A stretch of DNA of 58,080 nucleotides, taken from assembly GCA_022446985.1 (NCBI GenBank), contig JAKVBD010000030.1, positions 1 through 58,080 of the forward strand, in the 5' to 3' direction. Below the pieces are notes generated by a model that was not told the origin of the DNA, made no database searches, and saw only the letters and a list, made by a program, of their open reading frames with translations. Shown piece after piece: positions 1 to 8,781 of the stretch (within the stretch, counting starts at the first letter, position 1; the number at the start of each line of letters is the position of its first letter). The stretch is from Lentisphaerales bacterium (GTDB lineage Bacteria; Verrucomicrobiota; Lentisphaeria; Lentisphaerales; Lentisphaeraceae). The position numbers and the translations under genes were made by a program.

Positions 1-58
1 TAGACATGTTTTTCCGTTTCTTTTTAAGATACAATAAGTATATCAAAAGTAAATCTAA

Positions 59-892
59 TTTAATGCCAAGTTAATAGCTGTTGGTTTCAAAAAACCGCAC
101 TTGCCATTTATATCTCCGAAGAAGTATTGGGACATGTACAAAAGAGAAGCTTTTAAGATCGATGACTTTCAGAAAATAGCTGCTAACGCAACAAAGTACA
201 ATTGGCACAATAGCAATGAAATGCGTAGCTACGAAGAAGTCCCAAAAGTCTTTTCTGGAGATTTCCAAAGAGAAGCTCTTCATGGATACTTTGCCTGTGT
301 TTCATATATTGACGCTCAAGTTGGTTTACTCATAAATCAACTCAAGAAACTTAAACTGGAGCAAAGCACCATTATCGTTTTCTGGGGCGATCACGGCTTT
401 CACCTTGGAGACCATGCTATGTGGGGTAAACACACAAATCTGGAACAAGCGGCAATCGTACCACTTATAATCAAAGTCCCAGGTAAAAGTTCAGGGATTA
501 AAGTCCAATCTACTGCAGGACTTATAGATATATTCCCTACTCTTTGTGAAGCTGCTGGCATAAATATACCTGAAGATATTCAAGGCAAAAGCCTCTACCC
601 AATAATTGAAGGAAAAACTGATAAGGTTCGTGAAGGAATAATTACCGCATTCAAAAGTAAAGGAGCACTCGGTTATTCATTTAGAACTGCAAGGTACCGT
701 TATATAGAATGGATTGGTAAAAGCGGCAAAGTTGAAGGCCGTGACCTTTATGATTATCAAAAAGATCCCAAAGAGAAAGTGAACCGGGCTGGTCTTATGG
801 AATACAAAGAGCTTGTGAAAAAGCTGTCGGACCTTCTCCGTAAGGAAGGAAATGGAAATAAAAGACTTTTCCAGGTTCAAGCGAAAAAATAA
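59..892 (+). pseudogene. Sulfatase, C-terminal fragment (iduronate-2-sulfatase-like)
   Basis: The frame opens right after a TAA at 56-58, and sulfatase-like sequence is recognisable from about position 70 (LIAVGFKKPHLPF). It holds the C-terminal half of a type I sulfatase: the metal-site motif GDHGFHLGDH, the following WGKHTNLEQAA, and the late DIFPTL and YDYQKDPKE segments typical of iduronate-2-sulfatase-like enzymes. The N-terminal half with the C/S-x-P-x-R formylglycine site is absent, and nothing sulfatase-like precedes it in any frame of positions 1-58. A TTG at 101 could initiate, but the product could not form the catalytic residue. Related full-length enzymes desulfate marine polysaccharides. 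It is either a decayed gene or one cut by an assembly or window edge. The family call is firm; the pseudogene status is less so. Confidence 0.65.
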
Positions 893-930
893 ATTTAAAG
901 GCTTAACCAACGAACTCTTGGCTAAGCCTG
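893..930 (-). terminator. Terminator hairpin of the yaaA-usp operon
   Basis: Arms at 899-910 and 918-929 pair over 12 positions with one G.U wobble when read on the minus strand, with a 7-nt loop. A T-rich tail (TTTAAATTT) follows on the minus strand. It lies 8 nt beyond the usp stop codon and between two convergent genes. Confidence 0.65.
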
Positions 931-937
931 AATAAAC

Positions 938-1363
938 CTAGGAAATAAGGACTGTTGGGCAAGTCAATTTATCTACTAACTCTTCACCAACGCTGCCATT
1001 AAAAAAGCTATCGAAGAAACTGTGATGATGATTTCCTAAAACCACCATATCTGGATTTTGCTTTTCGACTTCCTTCAAAATCGTATCGACTTGAGGCCCT
1101 TCGATTAAAAGTGCGTAACTATTAATTCCAAGATCGCGAAGTTCTGCAGACTTACCATTTAGGTCGCTATGCTCAAACTTTAACATTTTTGCACGGCGAT
1201 TCCTTTCTTCGTCGTCTATTTTTTTATAAAGCTTTTCGTAAGCTTCCGGTTCTGAATGAATCAGAATCAATTCTGCATCAAAAGCTTTAGCCTGTTTCGC
1301 CGCAAAATCAATAACAGCACGAGTTACATCTGAGAAATCTATGAGAGCAATAATTTTATCCAT
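938..1363 (-). CDS. Universal stress protein (UspA family)
   Basis: This 141-aa single-domain protein has the Usp fold order: an N-terminal strand with an early Asp (IIALIDFSD), the middle ELILIHSE strand, and a C-terminal DMVVLGNHHH loop followed by NGSVGEELVDKLTCPTVLI. The family is cytoplasmic, dimeric and induced by starvation or oxidative stress. ATP-binding members carry G-x2-G-x9-G(S/T). Here the second Gly is replaced by His (GNHHHSFFDSFFNGS), so nucleotide binding is uncertain. It starts 10 nt after the yaaA stop and is presumably co-transcribed with it as a stress-response pair. A terminator hairpin follows. Confidence 0.85.
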   Translation of the reverse strand: MDKIIALIDFSDVTRAVIDFAAKQAKAFDAELILIHSEPEAYEKLYKKIDDEERNRRAKMLKFEHSDLNGKSAELRDLGINSYALLIEGPQVDTILKEVEKQNPDMVVLGNHHHSFFDSFFNGSVGEELVDKLTCPTVLIS

Positions 1364-1373
1364 TGCAGGTCAC

Positions 1374-2153
1374 TTATTTTACTATTTCTTTTCTTAAGAA
1401 CACAGGTTCTTTCTCTGATGATCGCTCCTCATCATAATAATACCCTTCCAAATCAAACTTTGTAAGATCTTCTTTCCTAGTAATCTTACTTTTTATGATC
1501 CATTGGCTCATCAATCCCCTCGCTTTCTTGGCGTAGAAACTGATGATCTTGAATTTACCGTTTTTCTCATCGAAAAATTGTGGAGTTATTATCTCAAAAT
1601 CCACAACATCTTTTTTAACTGCTTTGAAGTATTCATTTGAAGCAAGGTTAACCAAGAAGCGATCTTCAGAAGCAGGCATATGCTCTTTCAGCTTTTCTGA
1701 AATCTTTGTTCCCCAAAAGCTGTAAAGGTCTTTCCCGGCGCTATTTTCCAAGCGAGTCCCCATCTCCAATCTATAAGGCAGCATTTTATCAAGCGGCTTA
1801 AGGACACCATACAAACCTGAAAGTATCCTTAAGTGATCCTGAGCAAACTTTATGTCTTCTTCTGAAAGAGAGTAAGCATCTAAGCCCTGGTAAACATCTC
1901 CTTTAAAAGCGAAGACACTGGCACGTGATTTATCTTCACTGAACGGCAATTGCCAATCGGCGTATCTTTCATGATTTAACTCAGCCAAATTATCCGAAAG
2001 CTTCATAAGTTTTTTGATATCTTCAGGAGATTTCTCTTTCAAATTGTTAATGAGTTGCTGGGATTCTTGTTCAAACTCATAATCTGTCGGCACATGATTT
2101 GGCATAGCTGTTTTATAATCAAGTGTTTTCGCTGGGGAAATAACGACTAGCAT
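1374..2153 (-). CDS. yaaA: Peroxide stress protein YaaA (DUF328/UPF0246)
   Basis: The 259-aa product begins with the family signature MLVVISPAKTLDY and contains LSDNLAELNHERY, FKGDVYQGLDAYSL, LRILSGLYGVLKPLD and the C-terminal FYAKKARGLMSQWII, all in the usual YaaA order and length. In E. coli YaaA lowers intracellular free iron under hydrogen peroxide stress and thereby protects DNA. The ATG at 2153 gives the canonical N terminus. It is the first gene of a two-gene leftward operon with the universal stress protein, and it is divergent from fusA across about 215 bp. Confidence 0.92.
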   Translation of the reverse strand: MLVVISPAKTLDYKTAMPNHVPTDYEFEQESQQLINNLKEKSPEDIKKLMKLSDNLAELNHERYADWQLPFSEDKSRASVFAFKGDVYQGLDAYSLSEEDIKFAQDHLRILSGLYGVLKPLDKMLPYRLEMGTRLENSAGKDLYSFWGTKISEKLKEHMPASEDRFLVNLASNEYFKAVKKDVVDFEIITPQFFDEKNGKFKIISFYAKKARGLMSQWIIKSKITRKEDLTKFDLEGYYYDEERSSEKEPVFLRKEIVK

Positions 2154-2370
2154 GTAATTGGACCTTATTAAAATTTGATTAATGAATCATAAAGGGACTT
2201 CCGTTCAGCGTCAATAATTTAAGTGTTAATTCTCAGGCATATAAATGGATCCAAAATAAAATATTTTTAGCTTCTTGCAAGAGAGTGATTTTGGGGTACA
2301 TTTGACGCTGAATTTTTATTTAAAGACTTTTAATTACAATATATTAACGATAGCTAAGGAATCAGCACTC

Positions 2371-4461
2371 ATGGCTAGACCTCTAGATAACTTGAGAAAT
2401 ATTGGTATCTCTGCCCATATTGACTCAGGCAAAACGACCTTAACTGAGCGTATTCTATTTTACACCGGTAGAATTCACGCTATTCATGAAGTACGCGGTA
2501 AAGACGGCGTTGGTGCTACCATGGACCACATGGAGCTTGAGAAAGAGAAAGGTATAACGATTACATCTGCATGTACTTTCTGTGAATGGGAAACATCTGA
2601 TAACCTACCTACTGAAATCAACATCATCGATACTCCTGGACACGTTGACTTCACAATCGAAGTAGAAAGATCTCTACGAGTTCTTGACGGTGCTATCCTT
2701 GTTCTTTGCGGTACTTCTGGTGTTCAGTCACAGTCTATAACTGTTGACCGTCAGATGAAGCGTTACGGCGTTCCACGTGTTGCTTTCATCAACAAACTTG
2801 ACAACACAGGTTCAAATCCATTTATCGTTGCTGGTCAGCTAAGAGACAAGCTTGGTCTTAACGCAGTTATGTACCAGGTACCAATCGGTGCTGAAGGTAC
2901 TCTTCAAGGTGTTGTTGACCTAGTTTCTATGAAAGGTTACACTTTCTCTGGTGACAACGGCGAAAACATCGCTGAAGTTGAAATTCCTGCTGAAGAAGCT
3001 GATAAAGCTGCAGAAAAGCGTGAAGAGCTAATCGACGCACTTTCTGACTTCAGTGACGAGATTGCTGAACTGGCAATTATGGAAGAAGAAATTCCAGAAG
3101 ATCTAATCCGTAAAGTGACTCGTGAAGCGACTATCTCTCTTGAGCTTGTTCCTGTTTTCATGGGTTCTGCTTACAAAAACGTTGGTGTACAGAAGCTTCT
3201 TGACGCAGTTAACTACTACCTGCCTTCTCCTTACGATGTTGAAAACAAAGCTTTCGACCTTGACAACGATGAAGCTGAAGTTGTTCTTGAATCTGACGCA
3301 AGCAAACCTTTCGTTGGTTACATCTTCAAACTAGAAGACGGTGCTTACGGTCAGCTTTCATACATGCGTGTTTATCAGGGTACACTTGCTAAAGGTACTA
3401 CTATGTTCAACATGAGCAATGGTAAGAAACACAATGTCGGTCGTCTAATGCGTGTTCACTCAAGTGACTCTGAAGATATCACAGAAGCAAAAGCTGGTGA
3501 CATCGTTGCTGTTTTCGGTATTGACTGTGCTTCTGGTACTACATTTACAGATGGTAAGCATAGCCTCAACATGACTTCAATGTTCGTACCAAATGCGGTT
3601 ATCGACATGAAGATTGAACTTGTTGACAGAAAAGCTTCTGCTAACCTTTCCAAAGCTCTTAACCGTTTCCAGAAAGAAGACCCAACATTCCGCGTTCGTC
3701 TTGACGAAGAATCTGGTGAAACTGTTATCTCTGGTATGGGTGAGCTTCACCTTGAAATTTACATCGAGCGTATGCGTCGTGAATACAAAGTTGACCTAGA
3801 AGTTGGTCAGCCACAGGTAGCTTACCGTGAGTCTGTTGCTCAAGAAGCAGCTTTCAACTACACTCACAAGAAACAGACTGGTGGTTCTGGTCAGTTCGGT
3901 AAAGTTATGGGTAAGATGATTCCAATCGAGGAAGGCTTCGAATTCGAAAGTGTTATCTCTGGTGGTAACATTCCTAAGGAATACATCCCTGCTTGTGAAA
4001 AAGGTTTCGCTGGCTGTATGAAAGAAGGTCGTCTAATCGGCTTCCCAGTTGTTGGTATTAAGATCCTCCTTGAAGACGGTTCTTACCACGCAGTTGACTC
4101 ATCTGACATGGCATTCCAACAAGCCGCTCGTGGTGCTTTCCGCGAAGCTTATGCTCAGGCTAAGCCAAGTATCCTTGAGCCAATCATGAAAGTTGAGATT
4201 CAAACTCCAACTGAATTCCAGGGTACAGTTATGGGTAACCTTAACTCTCGTCGTGGTATCATCGTTGGTACAACTGAAGATGTTGCTCAAACTACAATTG
4301 TTGCAGACGTTCCACTATCTGAAATGTTCGGATACGTTGGTGAACTTCGTTCAATGACGCAGGGTAAAGCAGAATTCACAATGGAATTCAGCAAATACAC
4401 TACTGTTCCTAAATCACTATCAGATCAGCTGATCAAGGAATACGAAGAGTCTAAGAAGTAA
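2371..4461 (+). CDS. fusA: Elongation factor G (mitochondrial EF-G1/spd-type)
   Basis: EF-G is the ribosomal translocase GTPase. The ATG at 2371 is chosen because it gives [13 protein letters not shown], with AAGGA 10 nt upstream; the frame itself extends upstream to 2275 without family-like sequence. The product is 696 aa. G motifs seen: AHIDSGKTT (G1), GITIT (G2), DTPGH (G3), NKLD (G4) and GSAYKN (G5), then domains II-V ending with the [10 protein letters not shown] and [16 protein letters not shown] segments. HIDSGKTT (not HIDAGKTT), [19 protein letters not shown] and the mid-G-domain sequence match the spirochaete/planctomycete/mitochondrial EF-G1 branch rather than classical EF-G. It stands alone, without rpsL, rpsG or tuf. 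The codon choice looks strongly optimised, as expected for high expression. Confidence 0.93.
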   Translation: MARPLDNLRNIGISAHIDSGKTTLTERILFYTGRIHAIHEVRGKDGVGATMDHMELEKEKGITITSACTFCEWETSDNLPTEINIIDTPGHVDFTIEVERSLRVLDGAILVLCGTSGVQSQSITVDRQMKRYGVPRVAFINKLDNTGSNPFIVAGQLRDKLGLNAVMYQVPIGAEGTLQGVVDLVSMKGYTFSGDNGENIAEVEIPAEEADKAAEKREELIDALSDFSDEIAELAIMEEEIPEDLIRKVTREATISLELVPVFMGSAYKNVGVQKLLDAVNYYLPSPYDVENKAFDLDNDEAEVVLESDASKPFVGYIFKLEDGAYGQLSYMRVYQGTLAKGTTMFNMSNGKKHNVGRLMRVHSSDSEDITEAKAGDIVAVFGIDCASGTTFTDGKHSLNMTSMFVPNAVIDMKIELVDRKASANLSKALNRFQKEDPTFRVRLDEESGETVISGMGELHLEIYIERMRREYKVDLEVGQPQVAYRESVAQEAAFNYTHKKQTGGSGQFGKVMGKMIPIEEGFEFESVISGGNIPKEYIPACEKGFAGCMKEGRLIGFPVVGIKILLEDGSYHAVDSSDMAFQQAARGAFREAYAQAKPSILEPIMKVEIQTPTEFQGTVMGNLNSRRGIIVGTTEDVAQTTIVADVPLSEMFGYVGELRSMTQGKAEFTMEFSKYTTVPKSLSDQLIKEYEESKK

Positions 4462-4485
4462 TCATCTTCTGTAGATAATCTTTTA

Positions 4486-4517
4486 AAGGCCGCGCTTTTT
4501 AAGTGCGGCCTTTTTTA
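4486..4517 (+). terminator. fusA rho-independent terminator
   Basis: Perfectly placed 24 nt after the fusA stop. Arms AAGGCCGCGC (4486-4495) and GTGCGGCCTT (4503-4512) pair over 10 bp with one wobble, followed by a run of T. An A-rich stretch on the other side is weak, so it mainly serves fusA. It overlaps the last codon of the convergent parvulin gene. Confidence 0.9.
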
Positions 4518-5501
4518 TGGCTGTATATAAAGCTTAAAGCCGCCTTTTTTCATACGCTGAACTATTCGACGATGAAGTTCTTTTTTAGCTTTCTCTAAAG
4601 AGAGGTTTTGCATAAGTTGACTCTTCACATCACCAAACTCCTGCTGTCCTGCGGGCTGTCTTTCAATTACCTTTACTATGTGATAACCATTCGTCGATTC
4701 CAAGATACCGGAAACACTCCCCACTTCTAAATCAAAGCATTCCTTTAAAGCCGGCCGTAAACTAGCTTCAGTAAAGTATTGATCAATAATCCCCTTCTCT
4801 TTGGATTTTTCTCCAAAAGAAAAATCATTGGCAACCTCTCCAAAATCTTCACCACTGGTCAATCGAGACATTCCAGCATTTATCTTTTTTAAGGCAGCTT
4901 CTTTATCGTTTCCCTGAATAAAACCAGAATAAATCTGAGCAATTTTAATACTCTCTTCTTTAAAGAACAACTTTTGATTATCAAAGTAAAACTCAATGGC
5001 CTCAGCTTCATTTACTTTACAATTCGCATAAACTTGATCTTTAAAATACTTCTGAAGGACTTTCTCTTCTGCAAAAAACGAAACCATCTCATAGTGCTTT
5101 TTGCCAGTAAACTCAAATTGCTTAAGTAGAGCATCTTTACCCAGTTGCTTCTGTAAAAGCTGCAATTCTAACTCAGCAACGCCTTCATTTTTCTGTATTC
5201 CGGCTTCATAAGCCAATTTAAGATTGACCTTGCGTTCATAGTACTGTTCAATGAAACTAAGAGTTATTTGCTTTAGCTGATCTGCTGACAAAAAGCTCGA
5301 AGGCAACTTAGACAATTTATACTCTAAAAGCGAGATTAATGCTGCGGAACTTAGCCTCTCGCCATCAAACTCAGCCACATTTTCTGGTAAAAACGAAAAG
5401 TCAAATTGAGCTAAAGCACTATCCTGCAAAACAGAAGACTCTTCGGAAAAGACTGGGGAAAGCTGTAAGCAAGCCGCCAAAAAAACTATTTTTTTATTCA
5501 T
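4515..5501 (-). CDS. Exported parvulin-type peptidyl-prolyl isomerase (PpiC/SurA-like)
   Basis: This 328-aa protein has an N-terminal signal peptide ([14 protein letters not shown], likely cut near VFS-EE), a helical chaperone-like region to about residue 170, and a parvulin domain at about 180-290 (IKIAQIYSGF, GEDFGEVANDFS, VGSVSGILESTNGYHIVKVIER). It is expected to help fold outer-membrane or exported proteins in the periplasm, as SurA and PrsA do. Its ATG overlaps the preceding MoxR stop by 4 nt, so it is translationally coupled to the FHA-MoxR gene. That linkage of a periplasmic foldase to an AAA+ ATPase is unusual. The substrate is unknown. Confidence 0.8.
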   Translation of the reverse strand: MNKKIVFLAACLQLSPVFSEESSVLQDSALAQFDFSFLPENVAEFDGERLSSAALISLLEYKLSKLPSSFLSADQLKQITLSFIEQYYERKVNLKLAYEAGIQKNEGVAELELQLLQKQLGKDALLKQFEFTGKKHYEMVSFFAEEKVLQKYFKDQVYANCKVNEAEAIEFYFDNQKLFFKEESIKIAQIYSGFIQGNDKEAALKKINAGMSRLTSGEDFGEVANDFSFGEKSKEKGIIDQYFTEASLRPALKECFDLEVGSVSGILESTNGYHIVKVIERQPAGQQEFGDVKSQLMQNLSLEKAKKELHRRIVQRMKKGGFKLYIQP

Positions 5502-5944
5502 AAGAATTTAGGAATTTCCGGTTCCTTTACAATTCGCATAATCTGCTTCACTATGTCATCCGGTTTAACACCTTTCGCCTGTGCTTGAAAGTTCGGAGAA
5601 ATCCTATGTCTTAGAACTGGTAAAGCACACTTGCGGATATCATCACATGTCACGTGTAAGCGCCCTTCCATGGCAGCATAGGCCTTTGCGCCCCAAATGA
5701 GATACTGACCTGCGCGCGGTCCTGCGCCCCACTCAAGCTGATCGGCAATTTCCGGAATTCTATCCTCTCCCTCTAAACGAGTGGAGCGCACGAGTTTGGC
5801 TGCAAAAGAAATAACATAAGAAGATACTTCAATTTGCTGAATCGCATTTTGGAAAAGGACAATTTCCTCTGCCTTGATAATCTTTTTAAGCGGTATTTCC
5901 TGCTTCATTGTTGTACGGCGGAGAATCTCCTCTTCTTCACGCAT
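5498..5944 (-). CDS. MoxR AAA+ ATPase, C-terminal part (frameshifted from the gene upstream)
   Basis: The 148 codons opening with ATG at 5944 encode what should be the C-terminal third of a MoxR ATPase: [11 protein letters not shown], then the AAA lid segment ending [24 protein letters not shown] and the [15 protein letters not shown] motif. They overlap the 3' end of the frame carrying the FHA and ATPase core (5905-6792) by 40 nt. The family sequence VDYP-x-REEEE continues from one frame into the other, so one base is missing between about 5942 and 5950. It could be a real lesion, a sequencing error, or (less likely, as no slippery heptamer is seen) recoding. If reinitiated separately it would be an orphan lid domain. 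The last 4 nt overlap the parvulin start. Confidence 0.75.
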   Translation of the reverse strand: MREEEEILRRTTMKQEIPLKKIIKAEEIVLFQNAIQQIEVSSYVISFAAKLVRSTRLEGEDRIPEIADQLEWGAGPRAGQYLIWGAKAYAAMEGRLHVTCDDIRKCALPVLRHRISPNFQAQAKGVKPDDIVKQIMRIVKEPEIPKFL

Positions 5945-6792
5945 TGAGGATAATCCACCTGTATATTAAACATAAAGCGATCCAACTGCGCCTCCGGTAA
6001 GACATAAGTTCCTTCTTGTTCAATCGGGTTCTGAGTCGCAATGACCACAAATGGTCGTGGCAAAGGAATACTTCGATCACCTACAGTGACCTGCTTTTCC
6101 TGCATGGCTTCTAAAAGAGCAGCCTGAGTTTTTGGGGGGGTTCTAATGATCTCATCCGCCAGTAACAGCTGCGTAAAAATTGGTCCTCTCACAAATTTAA
6201 AGCCATTTTTACCATCTTCGTTTTCTGAAATAATATTTGTACCGGTAATATCAGAAGGCATCAAATCCGGCGTAAACTGCACTCTTTTAAACTCTAAGTC
6301 CAACACTTGTGAAAGTGAATTAACTGTTACTGTCTTAGCCAAGCCAGGCACCCCCACCATCAGACTGTGCCCGCCTGCAAAAATACTGGCAACAAGTTGT
6401 CGAAGGACTTGTTCCTGACCGATAATCTTCCTCCGTAACTCGTCCATTATAGTCACTACTCTCATCTGAAAGTCATGAATAACAGAACTTAATTCTTCTC
6501 CAGCTTCAAAGCGAAAATAGATATCGCCTATTCCAAAGAACTGTTGATCTAAAATATTTGCCTGGCGAACTTTTTCTCGGTTATAAAAAATCCCATTAGT
6601 GCTGCCTTTGTCGATAACATACAGAACGTCATCTCTAACTTCGAGCGTCGCGTGAACTTTAGAAATCGATTTATCTGCAATAACTATATCAGCCTGGTCT
6701 TCTCCCCGACCTATAGACTGCACACCTTCTTTAAGCTGAAAGACCTTCCCCAGGGAATCTCCCTCAAGCACAACTATTCTTGGCTTACCCAA
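5905..6792 (-). CDS. FHA domain fused to MoxR-type AAA+ ATPase core (3' frameshifted)
   Basis: The TTG at 6792 is preceded by TAGGAG at good spacing. Residues about 1-100 form an FHA phosphopeptide-binding domain ([25 protein letters not shown]). About 110-285 form a MoxR AAA+ core with Walker A-like GVPGLAKT, Walker B LLLADEI, and the arms [18 protein letters not shown] and [25 protein letters not shown]. The Asn that normally follows LADEI is Ile (GAG ATC ATT AGA). The frame then leaves the family sequence after VDYPQ and ends at 5905; the remainder is in the -1 frame (5498-5944). MoxR ATPases act as chaperones for metal-cofactor or complex assembly. Here the FHA domain suggests recruitment by phosphorylated partners. 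It follows the 619-aa putative pseudokinase by 17 nt. Confidence 0.8.
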   Translation of the reverse strand: MGKPRIVVLEGDSLGKVFQLKEGVQSIGRGEDQADIVIADKSISKVHATLEVRDDVLYVIDKGSTNGIFYNREKVRQANILDQQFFGIGDIYFRFEAGEELSSVIHDFQMRVVTIMDELRRKIIGQEQVLRQLVASIFAGGHSLMVGVPGLAKTVTVNSLSQVLDLEFKRVQFTPDLMPSDITGTNIISENEDGKNGFKFVRGPIFTQLLLADEIIRTPPKTQAALLEAMQEKQVTVGDRSIPLPRPFVVIATQNPIEQEGTYVLPEAQLDRFMFNIQVDYPQCVKKRRFSAVQQ

Positions 6793-6809
6793 TATTCAGA
6801 CTCCTAAGT

Positions 6810-8669
6810 TTAATTCCCTAACGGCTTCCACAAATCCTGCTGAGCATCTTCCATATCTTTGAACCGATCGGCAGCTGCTAAGATCTCAATCGCAGCTATT
6901 TTCTTCAACTCCGATTCAGCTTCACTGTGAAGCTTATTCTTCAAACAATACAAAAATAACTGGTAATGAAAATCGTCACTCTCATGAGAAACCAACTCTC
7001 TAAAAAGCTTTAACATCACATTGGGAGCAAGTTTGCTAAATTCAAGTGTAGCCCCACCCGTAACATCACTGTAATCAAAGCCTTTTTCACTAACACCAAT
7101 AAACTCGAGCTTATCATAAGCTTTCAGACTTTGTAACTTCCCAAACAGGCGACTTTGTATAGGCTCTGAGCTATTAATCAGCTTTGACAGAAGTTCCTTT
7201 TTTGCACTTAACTGTTCTTGCCAACAATCAACAAGGTACTTAGCTGCCGATGTTTTTAGCTCCTCCCTGACTAAACTCAATTGACGCTTTCTCAGAGCCA
7301 ACTCTCTCAACGGCCTCGACAATGGTGAATTTAAAATATCAGTGCTCTTTTCAATCAAATTGCGGTCATGAAGAATCCAATCGGCTTTTTTAGAAATATT
7401 GCTATCCGATTCTACCAACTTCCTTTCACTCTCAATCCTCACTAAAAGTGCAAGAAGCTGCTTCCTCTCAAAAGATTCAGGATAATTAACTTGATGCCGA
7501 CTAACCAGCTCAAAAGCTGCGTCATAATTCTTTTCTTGTACCAGAGCTTCAACTAAATTGATAATTTCAGCATGACCTTTTTTAATCAATTCAGGCAACT
7601 TCACCTGTAAATCATTTAACTTCTCCCTGTTTGACTCCGAAAGACTGAGGCTTTTAAGATAAGAAATTGATAAAATCACTTCATTAAACTGACCAAGAGC
7701 CAACTGGAGAGATACTTTCTTAAAGCCCTCCTCAAACTCATACTGATGAGCTGCAAAATTTTCCTGATTAACTTGATGAACTGCTCTTTCATTTACTTCA
7801 TCAAAAATAAGCTGATCAACAGTTGATTCATTTCCCGTCAGCCCTTGCCAGTTTTTTTCAGGCTGTACACATCTTAAGAAGAAATTAAGAAGAAAAAACA
7901 ACATTAAAGCTCCTGCCACCATCCCCCAAAACTTAAAATGAGACTTTGCAGCTTGTCCCCTTTCAAAATCGCTTATACTCCCTTTAAAGCCCACTTCATC
8001 TGCAAGTATCGCCGCTAAATACTGCCTAACTGCCAGATTCTTAAAATCCTTAGCAATTTCATATGAATCCACACTCCCTAAAAACAATTTCAGACTCAAT
8101 TTATTTTTAAAGAAGTGTAATTGACCTTCCCAATCAAGTTCGATGTTTAGATAGCGATAGATAACGTTAATTTCAGGGTAATTTTTAATCCAAGGACCAC
8201 ATCGAAAAGAGTCCAGGTAAACTTGATCTGATTCACTAACTCGAAAAAGAACTGCTAATGGTGAAAAGTTCCCCATAGGATTGTTTGTCAAATACTCTAG
8301 AATCTTTTCAAAGCTTTGAAGAATAGCCTCCCCGCGTTCTCCAGATATAGCCCCGTGCCTCAAAAAATAATCTGTTAAAGGTTCAAAGCCTTTACCCTTT
8401 CTGAAGACAAAGGTGTAATTTCGCTTTTCATATATATGCGTTGGTCTTCTCAAAAAATTCAGATCATCTACCATAAACTTGAGAGACTCAAGATACTTTT
8501 GTAAATCTGGGTCCGCCAAAAACTCTGGAGAGTAAACCTCTATCTCATAAAACTGCCCCTCATTCTTTCCTTCGTACCAACGGCAACCTTTCACTGAGCG
8601 TACTAGACACAGTGAACTGAAGCCTTTTTTCTCTAGACAAGACAAAACTATTTCTTCAGTAAATATCAA
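6810..8669 (-). CDS. Single-span membrane protein with a possible degenerate protein-kinase domain
   Basis: The 619-aa protein starts with TTG at 8669, preceded by AAAGGTG. I do not recognise it as a named family. Residues 1-220 follow the pattern of a protein kinase without its catalytic residues: a FLRRPTHIYEKRNYTFVF hinge-like stretch, PLTDYFLRHGAISGERGEAI, then GNFSPLAVLF where HRDxKPxNIL is expected and VYLDSFRCG where DFG is expected. There is no Gly-rich loop or HRD. One membrane span lies at about 246-265 (FWGMVAGALMLFFLLNFFL). The rest (about 280-619) is Lys/Glu-rich and helical. The next gene carries an FHA domain, so a phospho-signalling role is plausible, but the pseudokinase idea is an inference from pattern only. 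Confidence 0.6.
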   Translation of the reverse strand: MIFTEEIVLSCLEKKGFSSLCLVRSVKGCRWYEGKNEGQFYEIEVYSPEFLADPDLQKYLESLKFMVDDLNFLRRPTHIYEKRNYTFVFRKGKGFEPLTDYFLRHGAISGERGEAILQSFEKILEYLTNNPMGNFSPLAVLFRVSESDQVYLDSFRCGPWIKNYPEINVIYRYLNIELDWEGQLHFFKNKLSLKLFLGSVDSYEIAKDFKNLAVRQYLAAILADEVGFKGSISDFERGQAAKSHFKFWGMVAGALMLFFLLNFFLRCVQPEKNWQGLTGNESTVDQLIFDEVNERAVHQVNQENFAAHQYEFEEGFKKVSLQLALGQFNEVILSISYLKSLSLSESNREKLNDLQVKLPELIKKGHAEIINLVEALVQEKNYDAAFELVSRHQVNYPESFERKQLLALLVRIESERKLVESDSNISKKADWILHDRNLIEKSTDILNSPLSRPLRELALRKRQLSLVREELKTSAAKYLVDCWQEQLSAKKELLSKLINSSEPIQSRLFGKLQSLKAYDKLEFIGVSEKGFDYSDVTGGATLEFSKLAPNVMLKLFRELVSHESDDFHYQLFLYCLKNKLHSEAESELKKIAAIEILAAADRFKDMEDAQQDLWKPLGN

Positions 8670-8781
8670 AAGACACCTTTTTTGTTGATTTCTGCTATGA
8701 GAAGCCCGTCTAACTCTGGATTAATATGAATAACAACGCTTATTAAAAAAAAGACAATTTAAATTTATTCAAGGAGTGAAC

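Noticed and set aside
3..71. Short frame at the window start as a frameshifted N terminus of the sulfatase
   Set aside because: Its translation (MFFRFFLRYNKYIKSK) has no sulfatase similarity, so it does not represent the missing half.
5905..5950. Programmed -1 frameshifting joining the two MoxR frames
   Set aside because: No X-XXY-YYZ slippery heptamer or obvious downstream stem is present; a lost base is simpler. It is not excluded, but not called.
6134..6140. Run of seven G in the FHA-MoxR gene as the frameshift site
   Set aside because: The MoxR reading frame passes through it correctly (RTPPKTQ); the frame change is 190 bp further downstream.
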